A stretch of DNA of 64,000 nucleotides. It comes from JBDIAG01 sp963835085 (GTDB lineage Bacteria; Actinomycetota; Actinomycetes; Actinomycetales; CAWJMD01). Below the pieces are notes generated by a model. It saw only the letters and a list, made by a program, of their open reading frames with translations. It was not told the DNA's origin and ran no database searches. The stretch spans positions 1,674,001-1,738,000 of the forward strand of contig CAWIED010000001.1 in assembly GCA_963835085.1 (NCBI GenBank), given 5' to 3'. The number at the start of each line of letters is the position of its first letter. Position 1 is the stretch's first letter. Positions 1-9,119 of the stretch are shown here, one piece after another. The position numbers and the translations under genes were made by a program.

Positions 1-1
1 T

Positions 2-1609
2 ACCTGGGCTGCTACCTCCAATCTGGCCAAGTTCGCTGCTGAGGGCCTGGGTAAAGCACTTAGTTTCGTGGGCTCTCCTATCGGACTGATCATTACAGCG
101 GTTGCTCTATTGGCTGCCGGGTTCGTGTACTTGTACCGCAATAGCGAGACTTTCCGTAATGGCCTGAACAAGGTTAAGGATGCACTCCTAGACGTTCTCG
201 GCCTGTTCCAAGGCAAGGCAGGCGACGGAGCGCTTACCAACTTGATCGGTCTGGATAAGGCGCAGGCGATTACCGCGTTCATTCAGAAGCTTCGTGGAGC
301 GCTTGCTGATGTCTTCAACATTTTCACTAAGGTCGGCCCAGCCCTCACAGATGTGTTCAACATCTTTACCAAGGGTCAGTTTGATAACGGCCTGTTTAAA
401 GCTTTCGGTCCCTCCGCGAATAAGATAGTTGCTGTTCTCTTCCAGATCCGGGATGGAGCTAGGGACCTTTTCACTACGGTAAAGGACAACGTAGGTAAGG
501 CGCTGGATTTCATCGGACCGCACCTGTCGTCTATGTGGTCCAGCCTGACCGGAATCTTTTCCGGCGTAGCTACCCTACTCGGCAATATCTTTACTGGATT
601 CATTCTCCCGACCCTGCAAAAGGTACTCAGCTTCTTCGTCACGAGCTTCTGGCCTTCCCTACAGAAAATCGTACAGAATTTGATGCCGGTATTTCAGCTA
701 CTCGGTGGTGCTTTGGTTAACCTCGGAGCGGCCCTGTTTGTTGTATTCGATAAGGTGCTTCAGTTCATCAACGTTGTGTTGGTACCGGTAATAATTTGGT
801 TGTGGAATAACATCCTCGGGCCTATCCTCGGCTGGCTGGTAGATTTGCTTCTCAACGTAGTGCTACCAGCTGTGCTCAAATTGCTAGAGGTTTGCTCCTG
901 GGTGTTCGGCCAGCTTGGCGTAGTCCTGATGTGGGCATGGAATACTGCTATCTGGCCATTTCTTAAGTGGCTAGGCCAAGGCTTTGCTGCTGTCGGTCCT
1001 CAAGCTCAAACACTATGGGCTGCCCTGAAAGCCGCCTGGGATGGTATCTGTAACGCCTTCGCCTCCGCACGGGATTTTATAGGCGGTGTATGGAATAGCC
1101 TGCATAGCGGATTCGATGCCACAAAGAATGCATTCAATAGCGTTGTGGACTCGATTAGCTCTGGCTGGGATTCTCTCAAGAAGAAAACGGCTGACCCGCT
1201 GAACTGGGTAATTACTAATGTCCTAAATAACGGGCTGGGCTCAGCATGGAACGCCATCGCGGGTCTTATCTGGCCAGGCGATAAAAAGCATCAGTGGCCT
1301 AAGATCGACCCAATCAAGGGTTTCTATACAGGCGGCATGATCCCAGGTTGGGCTCCGTCTGACACTGCTGACAATGTATTGATTCGAGCTACCCCCGGCG
1401 AGCACATGATTCGCCGAGCGAGTACTCGGAGGATGAACCAGCAGCACCCCGGTTTGTTGGATCACATTAACAAGTATGGGGACCTTCCTGGCTACGCAAC
1501 CGGTGGCATGGTGTATCAGGCTATGGAGGGCTGGCTCAAGGGCAGTATCCCCTTTGCCAAGGTATCGAGCGACTATCGGACCTGGAGCGATCACGGCTAC
1601 GGGCAATAA
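2..1609 (+). CDS. phage tape measure protein, C-terminal part, frame-interrupted
   Basis: Open from the window edge, so the N-terminus is missing. The tape measure sets siphovirus tail length and is ejected during DNA entry. The visible part has long amphipathic and hydrophobic helices (many Trp/Phe/Leu/Val repeats, e.g. around 660-960), Gly/Trp-rich linkers and a motif with two Gly-Gly-Met boxes near 1335 and 1505, usual for tape-measure C-termini. The frame stops at 1607-1609, immediately before a sequence in the +1 frame that continues the protein with a peptidase motif. One extra G in the run 1601-1603 would explain this. Read with the next entry the protein is at least ~885 residues. It could be a real lesion or a sequencing error. 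A programmed shift is less likely because no slippery site is seen. Confidence 0.85.
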   Translation, partial: TWAATSNLAKFAAEGLGKALSFVGSPIGLIITAVALLAAGFVYLYRNSETFRNGLNKVKDALLDVLGLFQGKAGDGALTNLIGLDKAQAITAFIQKLRGALADVFNIFTKVGPALTDVFNIFTKGQFDNGLFKAFGPSANKIVAVLFQIRDGARDLFTTVKDNVGKALDFIGPHLSSMWSSLTGIFSGVATLLGNIFTGFILPTLQKVLSFFVTSFWPSLQKIVQNLMPVFQLLGGALVNLGAALFVVFDKVLQFINVVLVPVIIWLWNNILGPILGWLVDLLLNVVLPAVLKLLEVCSWVFGQLGVVLMWAWNTAIWPFLKWLGQGFAAVGPQAQTLWAALKAAWDGICNAFASARDFIGGVWNSLHSGFDATKNAFNSVVDSISSGWDSLKKKTADPLNWVITNVLNNGLGSAWNAIAGLIWPGDKKHQWPKIDPIKGFYTGGMIPGWAPSDTADNVLIRATPGEHMIRRASTRRMNQQHPGLLDHINKYGDLPGYATGGMVYQAMEGWLKGSIPFAKVSSDYRTWSDHGYGQ

Positions 1610-2651
1610 GTCGATGCACGGCGCCGGTAAGGCTGTCGACCTAGTAGCTACTGCTGGTCACAAAATGATGGAAATCTTCAACATCCTGAAGTCTACCTGG
1701 CCCGGCAGTGCTGAACTGATCTACTCTCCTGCGGGAAATCGGCAGATCAAGAATGGTCAGGAGCACCTCTACGGTGAACCTACCAAGAGCATGCATTTTA
1801 ACCATGTCCATTGGGCCATGCAGGCCTTTAGTGATGCCTATAGGCAGGCTATTGCCAGTGGCGGTGATGCAGGTGGGGGCTTCTCACTTGACCCGCTGAA
1901 CGCTGTTCGAGGGTTGCTAAACAACATCACTCCTGGCCCTATTGGCGATCTGCTCAAGGGCGTGGCTGGCAAGATGGTGGACAACATCATCAACTTTGCC
2001 AAAGATAAGGCTAGTAGCCTGATCAACCCGTTGAGTTGGTTGGGTGGAGACAGTAGCGACGGTGGCGGTATCGCCGGAACAGGTGTACCTAGTGCCGTCT
2101 CCAGCAGTGGGCTGACCGGTGTTAAGGCTGCGGTTCAGGCTGTAGCGAACACGTACGGCTGGGGTAGTGGCAAGCAGTGGGATGCTCTGAGCTACATCAT
2201 TCAGCACGAGTCCAACTGGAACCCGCTAGCTAAGAATCCTAGATCTACAGCCTTTGGCCTCTTTCAGTTGCTCAAGGGCAACCGTGATCGTCCTGGCGGT
2301 GGTGGGAACAGCACTGACGCAACTATTCAGTCAATGGCTGGTACTGCGTACATCGCCGGCCGGTACGGGGATGCCATCAAGGCTCAGCAGTTCTGGGCTA
2401 GCCATCACTGGTATGACCAGGGTGGACTTGCTAGTGGTGTTGGTCTCATGCAAAAGGCCACGATCAAGCCGGAGCGTGTTCTGAATCCTCGCCAAACTGC
2501 GGCGTTTGAAGAGTGGATGCGTGGCAGCCACCAAACGCAGTCTCCGCTAGTTGGGTCGATGACGTTCAACGGTTCTGCCACTGACACTAGGGAAAGCCTG
2601 GACGAGGCTATGTTCCGCCTCCGTCGCATTCGCCGTGGTGCATTCGCTTAA
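1602..2651 (+). CDS. tape measure continuation: LAS-type peptidase plus lytic transglycosylase domain
   Basis: Continues the tape measure in the next frame. Right after the break is SMHGAGKAVDL, the SxHxxGxAxD zinc-site motif of LAS (M15-like) peptidases, with a second histidine cluster HFNHVHWA at about 1797-1817. Further on, from about 2180, is a soluble lytic transglycosylase-like fold with the catalytic Glu in QHESNWNP and the following TAFGLFQLL motif. Such muralytic domains in tape measures help the tail cross the cell wall. The open frame reaches upstream to 1476, but that part is the shadow of the first frame. No convincing ribosome binding site precedes an internal ATG (e.g. 1614), so this is probably not an independent gene. 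Confidence 0.75.
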   Translation, partial: GNKSMHGAGKAVDLVATAGHKMMEIFNILKSTWPGSAELIYSPAGNRQIKNGQEHLYGEPTKSMHFNHVHWAMQAFSDAYRQAIASGGDAGGGFSLDPLNAVRGLLNNITPGPIGDLLKGVAGKMVDNIINFAKDKASSLINPLSWLGGDSSDGGGIAGTGVPSAVSSSGLTGVKAAVQAVANTYGWGSGKQWDALSYIIQHESNWNPLAKNPRSTAFGLFQLLKGNRDRPGGGGNSTDATIQSMAGTAYIAGRYGDAIKAQQFWASHHWYDQGGLASGVGLMQKATIKPERVLNPRQTAAFEEWMRGSHQTQSPLVGSMTFNGSATDTRESLDEAMFRLRRIRRGAFA

Positions 2652-2664
2652 TCATACGAGAGAG

Positions 2665-2693
2665 GGGCTCTCAGCTATTGGGAGCCCTTTTTT
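2665..2693 (+). terminator. rho-independent terminator after tape measure gene
   Basis: GGGCTC at 2665-2670 pairs with GAGCCC at 2682-2687, followed by six T (2688-2693). It sits between the tape-measure and distal tail genes, so it probably attenuates transcription inside the late operon rather than ending it. Confidence 0.7.
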
Positions 2694-2720
2694 CGGCTGC
2701 CCGGAATAACTGGAGAATAA

Positions 2721-3617
2721 ATGCCTACACTTACACATGGCCAATGGAGCCTTAGTTATCCGGGGACAAATATTACGTTCGGCTCGGCTACCGATGCTGT
2801 CTTCAACGAAAAGACGCCGATAATCGGTGCTGCCGATATCAACACTACGGATACTGACTACCAAGACCGTGACGGTCTGACTGCTGGTGTTGATATTCGC
2901 CGGAAGTCAACGATCACTTTCGAGTTAGGTGCTCGCAGTACTGATAGTGGCTCCGTGCGTCAGCAGCTAGCCGCATTTTCCGCAGCGTGGAGAGCAGACA
3001 CTGTACGTAGGACAGCAGGCGCCGTCGCTACGTTGCAGTGCTGCTACGACGGCGTTGTTACAACCTTCCTAGGTCGTCCACGTAGGTACGAGCAGGACAC
3101 GTCCGAAGCGATGGTCGGGTACAGCACAGCTACATGTGAGTTTGACGTGCTCGATGCTGTCGCCTACCAGACCTCTACCGCTACCTCGGTAACGATCAAT
3201 TTTGCACCTCCCCCGATCTACGGGGGCTTCGTGGCTCCCATCGTCACACCCTTGACGACAGTCGGCGGATCGGCGAACAACACGGCGCTGATGATCACCT
3301 CAGCTATGAACGCTTATTCGGTAGTGACAATTTTCGGGCCGATTACGAACCCGAGCATTTCTGTGTTGGATGTATTCACCTTTACGTTCAATACAACTCT
3401 CGCCTACGATCAAAGCATTGTGATTGATACACGACCGAACGCGAGAACGGTTCTCCGCAACGATGGAGTGTCTGTTGCTGGTCTATTGACCCGAGATTCT
3501 ACGCGGATGGTAAAAGCCAGCATTCCTAAAGGTAATCATGGCGTTCGTTTTTCTGGCATTGACGCCAGTGGCTCGAGCTACGCGACCATTTCCTGGGCTG
3601 AGACCGTTTCTCTCTAA
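2721..3617 (+). CDS. distal tail / minor tail protein
   Basis: 298 aa. Position directly after the tape measure and the size fit the distal tail (Dit) protein that forms the hub ring at the tail tip of siphoviruses. It starts MPTLTHGQWSLSY and is beta-rich with a typical N-terminal tail-tube-joining pattern and no signal peptide or membrane segment. ATG at 2721 has a GGAG sequence nine bases upstream. The role is assigned mainly from synteny. Sequence signatures of the Dit family are weak. Confidence 0.7.
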   Translation: MPTLTHGQWSLSYPGTNITFGSATDAVFNEKTPIIGAADINTTDTDYQDRDGLTAGVDIRRKSTITFELGARSTDSGSVRQQLAAFSAAWRADTVRRTAGAVATLQCCYDGVVTTFLGRPRRYEQDTSEAMVGYSTATCEFDVLDAVAYQTSTATSVTINFAPPPIYGGFVAPIVTPLTTVGGSANNTALMITSAMNAYSVVTIFGPITNPSISVLDVFTFTFNTTLAYDQSIVIDTRPNARTVLRNDGVSVAGLLTRDSTRMVKASIPKGNHGVRFSGIDASGSSYATISWAETVSL

Positions 3618-3650
3618 TACTTAACTAGCTATTCCCCTTTTGGAGTCACT

Positions 3651-4610
3651 ATGGCAATGGACCCGGTAGCCTGGCTCGTCGGTGGCGGAGCAATGCACTC
3701 CGTTGAAGTCGGTAGAACACTCGCTTACGCAGCAACTGGTGGCGCACAAGGTGTTATCAGCCCAGGCGATATGAAGGTCAATCAGCTTGCTACGCCTGGC
3801 TCGTCTGTCCGTGTAGTGCCTGGTGGCGCCGTGGCTCTGAGCCAGTCCTCCGGTGCTGGGCAGCAGTCCTACGTGTTCCGCAATGCTAGTGAGACTGTGG
3901 TCAGCATCGCTGCTACGGGCTCAGGCAGCGGACGTAGCGACCTCATCGTCGCCCGTATTGAGGATCCCTTCGCACCTGGTGAACCGTGGACGACTCCCGG
4001 TGATGTCACCGTAGGCCCGTATGTGTTCATTCGAGTTATCAGCAATGTTGCTCCCGGTACCACGACGATGCCAGCTGGTCAGACCGGTGTAGCGCTAGCT
4101 CGTATTGATATTCCTGCCTCTACCGCGACTATCACCAATGCAATGATCACTGACCTTAGGTATTTGGCTAGGCCGAGAAATCAGCGGGCAGTAGAAATGA
4201 ATGCTGTTAGTGCTAGTGCCTCCGTTACTGCGCCGACAGGAATTATCTGGACTGACTTTAGACCGTTGATTGCTGTACCCTCCTGGGCCACCGACGTTGC
4301 TGTAATTGCAACGATGTCAGGTATTAGGCAGAACCCCGGCCCGTGTGCTGGTGTATACACACTGGCCTTTGGCCCTTCTGGAGCTAATCAATTCCGCGCG
4401 GCGAATCAAAGCTATAACTATGTGGCTACAGATGCGGGCTCCAGTCGGGTAATTACCATTGGCGGCAAGGGTGTGATTCCTACTGCTCTACGCGGTACAA
4501 CTTGCCAATTTCAGATTGAGGCGACACGAGCGAGCGGTACCGGCTCCTTGACGACCGATACAGGCTCGTCCGTGATCTTCGACGTAGTTTTTTACGAGAA
4601 GGCTAGCTAA
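3651..4610 (+). CDS. minor tail protein
   Basis: 319 aa, beta-rich and Gly/Ser/Thr-rich. The N-terminal ~175 residues (AWLVGGGAMHSVEVGRTLAYA, later RSDLIVARIEDPF) resemble the conserved platform domain of actinophage minor tail proteins. The C-terminal part is more variable and may be a surface-exposed domain. It lies between Dit and the tail hub protein in the usual order. ATG at 3651 is preceded by TTTTGGAGTCACT, a GGAG site. The exact role in the baseplate cannot be told. Confidence 0.65.
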   Translation: MAMDPVAWLVGGGAMHSVEVGRTLAYAATGGAQGVISPGDMKVNQLATPGSSVRVVPGGAVALSQSSGAGQQSYVFRNASETVVSIAATGSGSGRSDLIVARIEDPFAPGEPWTTPGDVTVGPYVFIRVISNVAPGTTTMPAGQTGVALARIDIPASTATITNAMITDLRYLARPRNQRAVEMNAVSASASVTAPTGIIWTDFRPLIAVPSWATDVAVIATMSGIRQNPGPCAGVYTLAFGPSGANQFRAANQSYNYVATDAGSSRVITIGGKGVIPTALRGTTCQFQIEATRASGTGSLTTDTGSSVIFDVVFYEKAS

Positions 4611-4629
4611 ACAGCGTAGGGGTACTTAA

Positions 4630-5769
4630 ATGATTTCAAGCTGGCGCGTCATCGCTCAGAGAGCCCTCACTAATGAATTCCTCTCCTGGGATCTCGATAT
4701 CCAGGTGTCCGATCTTAGTTGGTCTCTCAACGGTCCTGGCTCGCTGAAGGCCACTTGCTCACCAGACGTAGGTCAGTTCCGTGCGGTTGATGGTTCTCTA
4801 CTGCTGGACGAGTGGAGCACCCTGCTGTATATAGAGGATGAATACCAACAAATTCGTTGGGGAGGCATCCTCGTTAGCTCAACGTTCGAGGGTAGTACGT
4901 GGTCCCTTGAAGCCGCAGGATTTTCTACATACCCGCACGGTATTCCCTACGGTGGAATCATTAACGAGATCGGTATTGATCCCGCTACGGTGATTGAATC
5001 CATCTGGGCCAACCTTCAGCAGCAATATCCTAATGGCAATCTCGGTGTTATTGTTCGCGGCGATAAGACAACGGTAAAGCTTGGTACGCCCGCAACGACA
5101 TATATGGTGGGTAAGGATAACAAGGATGCCAAGCAGGTTGAAGCTGCTCCTTATATGCTTAGCTGGTGGGATGCTAAAGACTCCGGCCAAGAAATTGACG
5201 ACTTGGCCAAAAACACTCCGCTTGATTTCGTGGAGCAGCATGCGTGGCTGCCTGGTGATGTCATCGAGCACAAGATCGTCATTGGCTTTCCGCGACTAGG
5301 CACGAGGCGTACCGACCTTGTTTTTGAAGGTGGAGTTAATATCCTCAACACCCTAGCTTTCTCGCACTCCGGCGATGACTACGCGAACGAAGTAGTAGCT
5401 ATTGGAGCCGGTGAAGGTGCCCTAGCTATCCGCACAACTGCCGCTGTGACTGACGGTCGGTTGCGTAGACCCTACGTTCTATCGGCCAAGGAGCAAGCTG
5501 ACGCTAACCGTCTAGCCACGATGGCTCAGTCAGAGTTGAACCTGCGTAAGGGCTTGCTGGAAATCCCCTCCATTGATGTTGTCGACCATCCACACGCACC
5601 TATTGGTTCCTGGCAGCTAGGTGACGACATTCTCGTAACCGCCGAAGTTCCATGGCTTGGCTCGGTTGATTTGTGGTGCCGAGTTACAGGCTGGAATCTC
5701 AACAGCAACGGAACGGCGAGCCTGCAACTAGCGCGGTCTGACTCATTTAGCTATGGAGGTACCTCATGA
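4630..5769 (+). CDS. minor tail protein, probable tail hub (Gp37-like)
   Basis: 379 aa. Begins MISSWRVIAQRALTNEFLSWDL and continues with DLSWSLNGPGSLKAT, a pattern typical of the phage tail hub / endopeptidase-like proteins of actinobacterial siphoviruses (the ReqiPepy6 Gp37-like group). The C-terminal third has DDILVTAEVPWLGSVDLWCRVTGW, an OB-like barrel stretch common in hub proteins. It overlaps the next gene by four bases (ATGA at 5766-5769), indicating translational coupling within the tail operon. Not recognisable as a catalytic protease. Confidence 0.65.
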   Translation: MISSWRVIAQRALTNEFLSWDLDIQVSDLSWSLNGPGSLKATCSPDVGQFRAVDGSLLLDEWSTLLYIEDEYQQIRWGGILVSSTFEGSTWSLEAAGFSTYPHGIPYGGIINEIGIDPATVIESIWANLQQQYPNGNLGVIVRGDKTTVKLGTPATTYMVGKDNKDAKQVEAAPYMLSWWDAKDSGQEIDDLAKNTPLDFVEQHAWLPGDVIEHKIVIGFPRLGTRRTDLVFEGGVNILNTLAFSHSGDDYANEVVAIGAGEGALAIRTTAAVTDGRLRRPYVLSAKEQADANRLATMAQSELNLRKGLLEIPSIDVVDHPHAPIGSWQLGDDILVTAEVPWLGSVDLWCRVTGWNLNSNGTASLQLARSDSFSYGGTS

Positions 5770-6962
5770 CAATACCTGCATCTGAGCAGCTTGCTAGGAA
5801 TTTGGCTGATATGCAGCGGAGGCTGTCAGCGCTGGAGCGGTCGTCACAGTTGCAGTATTCCTCGGTCCAACTGGACGGGTCACCCGTCAGTATTGTTGAC
5901 ACGACTCGCACAGCTATTACGGCGCAGGCAACAGCCAACGGTAAGAATCAGGTCATCTACTCACCTGACCCGCCTAGTGCTGATGGTGTTACTGATGGCG
6001 ACCTCTACTACCAAACTGGTGTTGGTGGGGTAGTCATCGGCTTCTGGACGTGGAACGCTACGACAGCTACCTGGGACATTCGTCCCACTGATTCACAAGC
6101 GATTGCCAATCTAGATGTTGGCAAGCTGACTACCGGAACACTTGCCGCAGGCCAACGAATTATCGCTGGGCCGATAAATGATACCCACGCGGAGCTTACT
6201 GATACCGGATTCAAAGCCTTTAGCCCTGATTCCGATGGAAATATTCAAGAGGTTGTTCGACTGGGTACAGAGGCAGACGACGAATTCTTTTCTATCTCGA
6301 ATTCGACTGGCGAGACCGTAGCTGCTATCGACACTAACGGTGCTGCCCAGTTCTCCGACCTTAGTCTTGACGGTGACCCCGAGATTTCGGAGGCAGACTG
6401 GACAGGTGCTGGCGGACGACTCTATGACATTCTCGATAGGCGACCGCGAGGGCTCATAGGCTGGGCTGCGCAATACACGTCAGCTGCTGCTACTAGCGGT
6501 ACAACGGAAAAAGGAGTCTTTGACTTCACAGTTCGGCTATACGCGAATCGCATGTACCGTATTCTGACTAGCCCCATTCGTATCGACTCTACCGTCACCG
6601 GTGATCTAGCGGAAATTCGGCTCCGCTACGAAGCTGGCCCTATTACCTCTGTTGGTTCTACCCCCGCTTCTGCCCCTGCTACGCCGACCGTTGCTACCTC
6701 CACTGTGCTGGCGAGGCTGCAAACTACTGTCGGTGGTACTGGAGCCACAGCTATTCAGGGCTCGGTGTTGTCGAAGATTACCCGAGAAACTATGGGTGTC
6801 ACCGATCAAAGCAAATTTAGGGATTACCGAATCCTGCTGAGCTATGTCCGTGCCGCAGGTTCTGGAGCACTGACGATGGTTGGTACGACAGGCTTGGACG
6901 TTATCGAGGTTTACATAGATGACCTAGGGCCGACACTTGAGCAACCTGCAAACGCCGAATAA
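5766..6962 (+). CDS. minor tail protein, putative tail fibre/receptor-binding
   Basis: 398 aa. An N-terminal coiled-coil segment (EQLARNLADMQRRLSALERSS, residues ~6-26) suggests trimerisation. A middle part follows with DGDLYYQTGVGGVVIGFW, LTTGTLAAGQRIIAG and a GTEADDEFFSISNSTGETVAAIDTNG repeat typical of phage fibre shafts, then a beta-rich C-terminal domain. This is the usual build of an actinophage tail tip protein that contacts the host. Coupled to the hub gene upstream and overlapping the following fibre gene by 26 bases. Confidence 0.65.
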   Translation: MTIPASEQLARNLADMQRRLSALERSSQLQYSSVQLDGSPVSIVDTTRTAITAQATANGKNQVIYSPDPPSADGVTDGDLYYQTGVGGVVIGFWTWNATTATWDIRPTDSQAIANLDVGKLTTGTLAAGQRIIAGPINDTHAELTDTGFKAFSPDSDGNIQEVVRLGTEADDEFFSISNSTGETVAAIDTNGAAQFSDLSLDGDPEISEADWTGAGGRLYDILDRRPRGLIGWAAQYTSAAATSGTTEKGVFDFTVRLYANRMYRILTSPIRIDSTVTGDLAEIRLRYEAGPITSVGSTPASAPATPTVATSTVLARLQTTVGGTGATAIQGSVLSKITRETMGVTDQSKFRDYRILLSYVRAAGSGALTMVGTTGLDVIEVYIDDLGPTLEQPANAE

Positions 6963-7491
6963 CGGTGGTGGCTCAGGGATCACTCCCCCACCTACGCGTA
7001 AGACGCTGACTGTCACCAGCAACTGGATTCAGACGTTTAGAGGTAACGGCACTCTGAGGACTGATACACCGAACCTGGTGCAGGGCTATAACTCTAGTAA
7101 CGGTCTCGGTAAGGCGCTTATTGGCTTCCCTGATCTTACCGGTACGTTGGCTGGAGCCACTGTCGAGAGCGTCAAACTCTACCTGTACGGCCAGACGTGG
7201 TACGCCTACGCAGGAGGTACTGCGGTTATTGGTCGGCATGCCTCTCTTGCTGCTCCTGGTGTTATTCCAGGTACACGAGTTGAGGATATGGTTCGCTCTT
7301 CCGGCTGGCCGAGAAACGCGGGCCGTTGGGTAGACATCTCAGCGTACAACCCTCAGGACTGGGCTTCTGGTGCTACACGAGGCATTCTGCTGGGATCTAC
7401 CGCTATGGGCAATGGCACTGAATACTACGGACGCTTCAGTGGAGCTAGTGAGAGTAATCCGCCTCAGTTGTCGATTACCTACACCAACTAG
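6937..7491 (+). CDS. tail-tip fibre / carbohydrate-binding-like minor tail protein
   Basis: 184 aa with a probable TTG start inside the end of the previous gene (no better start downstream). After a short Gly/Pro linker comes one compact beta domain with W-x-T-x-RG-x-G-x-x-R near the start, VQGYNSSNGLGKALIGF and a C-terminal NPPQLSITYT strand. This arrangement occurs in actinophage minor tail proteins and resembles carbohydrate-binding beta-sandwich domains. It likely extends the tail tip and may bind cell-wall glycan, but ligand and role are inferred. The stop at 7489-7491 abuts the stop of the convergent HNH gene without any gap. Confidence 0.6.
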   Translation: MSNLQTPNNGGGSGITPPPTRKTLTVTSNWIQTFRGNGTLRTDTPNLVQGYNSSNGLGKALIGFPDLTGTLAGATVESVKLYLYGQTWYAYAGGTAVIGRHASLAAPGVIPGTRVEDMVRSSGWPRNAGRWVDISAYNPQDWASGATRGILLGSTAMGNGTEYYGRFSGASESNPPQLSITYTN

Positions 7492-8088
7492 TTAGGCAGC
7501 GATTTCGTCCCGCATTTCGGCGCACATATTGGTGTCCATGGCATATTCGATTAGCTCAGGGTAATCGTTCAAAACCTCAGCAATTTGATCATGGAGGTCT
7601 AGCTCGATGTCCCAGTAGCGCTTAGCGTTGGACACACGGTTTCGTGCTCGCGAGCAGATGAGACATGTTCGCCAGCCTCGTTCAATGTGCGACGGGGTGA
7701 TGTTGTCACCGGATAGTTCGTGGCCGTTGGAGCAATAGGTCTTGGCCGCGTTTTTAGCAGCCCAGCTAGTGCCTCGGAGAGTGTTCTCTCGTTGTGTCAC
7801 TAACTCCAAGTGTTCAGGATTGAAGCAAAGTCTACTAGTACAACCCTTCGCTGCGACGTGGTCAATGGTCATTCGCTCGCCACGTTCGTTGTGGTGAGGG
7901 ATATCAAAGACTGAGATACCGTGGTGAATGGCGTAGGCGAGGCGATGCGCCTTAATATTCTTACCTTTGATACGGATCTGTGAATACCCCGCACCATTAT
8001 CGGCGTACCCGCTGGCCCAGCAATCTCCCTGCACAGTCATACGACTAAGCAGTCGCTTATAAGCGCGAAGTTCGATGAGATCTTGCAT
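7492..8088 (-). CDS. HNH endonuclease, free-standing homing type
   Basis: 198 aa. HNH core: HHNERGERMTIDHVAAKG, then CFNPEHLELVT (H, D-H, N-x-x-H), with two cysteines that can hold the fold. An AHRLAYAIHHG element precedes it, and a C-terminal Cys pair module (YCSNGHEL ... CLIC) resembles the second zinc knuckle of phage HNH homing enzymes. It is inverted against the tail and lysis genes on both sides, as mobile HNH genes often are. The ATG at 8088 is preferred over 8106 because GGAGG lies five bases before it. Convergent with the fibre gene. Confidence 0.85.
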   Translation of the reverse strand: MQDLIELRAYKRLLSRMTVQGDCWASGYADNGAGYSQIRIKGKNIKAHRLAYAIHHGISVFDIPHHNERGERMTIDHVAAKGCTSRLCFNPEHLELVTQRENTLRGTSWAAKNAAKTYCSNGHELSGDNITPSHIERGWRTCLICSRARNRVSNAKRYWDIELDLHDQIAEVLNDYPELIEYAMDTNMCAEMRDEIAA

Positions 8089-8098
8089 AGTTGCCTCC

Positions 8099-8150
8099 AA
8101 AGGCATTAGTTATCTAATTCGTACTTCCAGAATAGCTAACTAATGCCTTT
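8099..8150. repeat. 14-bp inverted repeat upstream of HNH gene
   Basis: AAAGGCATTAGTTA at 8099-8112 is perfectly repeated in inverse at 8137-8150 with a 24-base AT-rich spacer. It lies in the divergent gap between the HNH gene and the endolysin. The right arm runs into TTTATTT, so it might work as a terminator on the + strand, or be an operator or insertion-site remnant of the HNH element. Function not determined. Confidence 0.7.
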
Positions 8151-8202
8151 ATTTGTTAATTCCCTACTTGGCATTGCCATGCCCAAAATAAGGACTCAAT
8201 CA

Positions 8203-9074
8203 ATGACTGTTTCGCAGAATGGCTGGAAAGTCGTACCGTCATCCATCGGTCTAGAGATAATTCGACTGTTGTCGGTGTAAAGCTCGCGCCCGGAGTACTA
8301 GTCGGTGATGTGGCTACAGTGCTGCATTATGTGGTCGAGCAGTTTCATAAGCGCGTAGAGCCTCTTTCACAAGCGGCTGGCTGCTGGGGCTTCGCCGCTC
8401 GGAATATCCGTGGATCGTCTACCGCAATCAGTAACCACAGCAGCGCAACGGCAGTCGATCTCAACGCTAGTAAGCATCCGCTTGGCAAGCGCGGAACTTT
8501 TAGTGCTGCGCAGGTGGCTGAAATTCACAAAATCCTCAATGAGGTTGGCGGGGTGATTCGCTGGGGTGGGGACTATTCCGGCCGTATTGATTCGATGCAT
8601 TTTGAGGTAAACGCCTCTGCGGCCAAGGTCGCTGCTGTCGCTGTCAAGCTCCGGGCGGGCGCTGCTCCAGCTTTCGGCTCTACCCCGCTAAAGTTCGTTG
8701 CACCTGACGTGATCGTTGGCAACCAGGTCAAGGCACCATTCAGCCTTAAGCCAGGTATGCGGCTAGTCAACAATGATGTTGCGTTCGTGATGCAGACAGA
8801 TGGTCAGCCGGTGCTGTATTGGAAAGACAAGCCTATCTGGGCAGCTGGAAAGTATGGCCAGACACTGGAGCTACAGGCTGACGGCAACTTGGTGCTGTAT
8901 CGGGACGGTAAGGCTATCTGGACCTCTGGCTCCAACCAGGCAAACGCCGGCGTCTTCCTGGCTCTCCAAAGCGACGGCAACCTTGTGCTCTACATCCTCA
9001 AGGGCGGTACGCAACGCGCAGCGTGGGCGACCAATACGTACACCACCGTAGCTAAGCTGCGATCTGGCAAATAA
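8203..9074 (+). pseudogene. endolysin: M15 peptidase with bulb-lectin domain, frameshifted near the N-terminus
   Basis: Start ATG at 8203 with AAGGA nine bases upstream gives MTVSQNGWKVVPSS, the usual opening of M15 L-Ala-D-Glu endolysins, but this frame stops at 8280. The protein continues one frame over from about 8244 (HRSRDNSTVVGVKLAPG...), so one C is missing from the CC at 8243-8244. The M15 core is present: SNHSSATAVDL (SxHxxGxAxD with Gly replaced by Ala), WGGDYSGRIDSMHFEV. The last ~110 residues hold a B-type lectin fold with two intact QxDxNxVxY sites (QADGNLVLY, QSDGNLVLY) and one worn copy (QTDGQPVLY), probably the wall-binding part. An intact reading frame from GTG 8310 exists but would lack the first ~35 residues. 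Confidence 0.8.
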
Positions 9075-9119
9075 GCCCGTGTCGGCAATGAGGGCGGCCA
9101 AATGAGACTAGGACATCCT

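Noticed and set aside
1476..1601. Independent gene starting at 1476
   Set aside because: The first ~42 residues are the shadow of the tape-measure frame; real coding sense in this frame begins at 1602.
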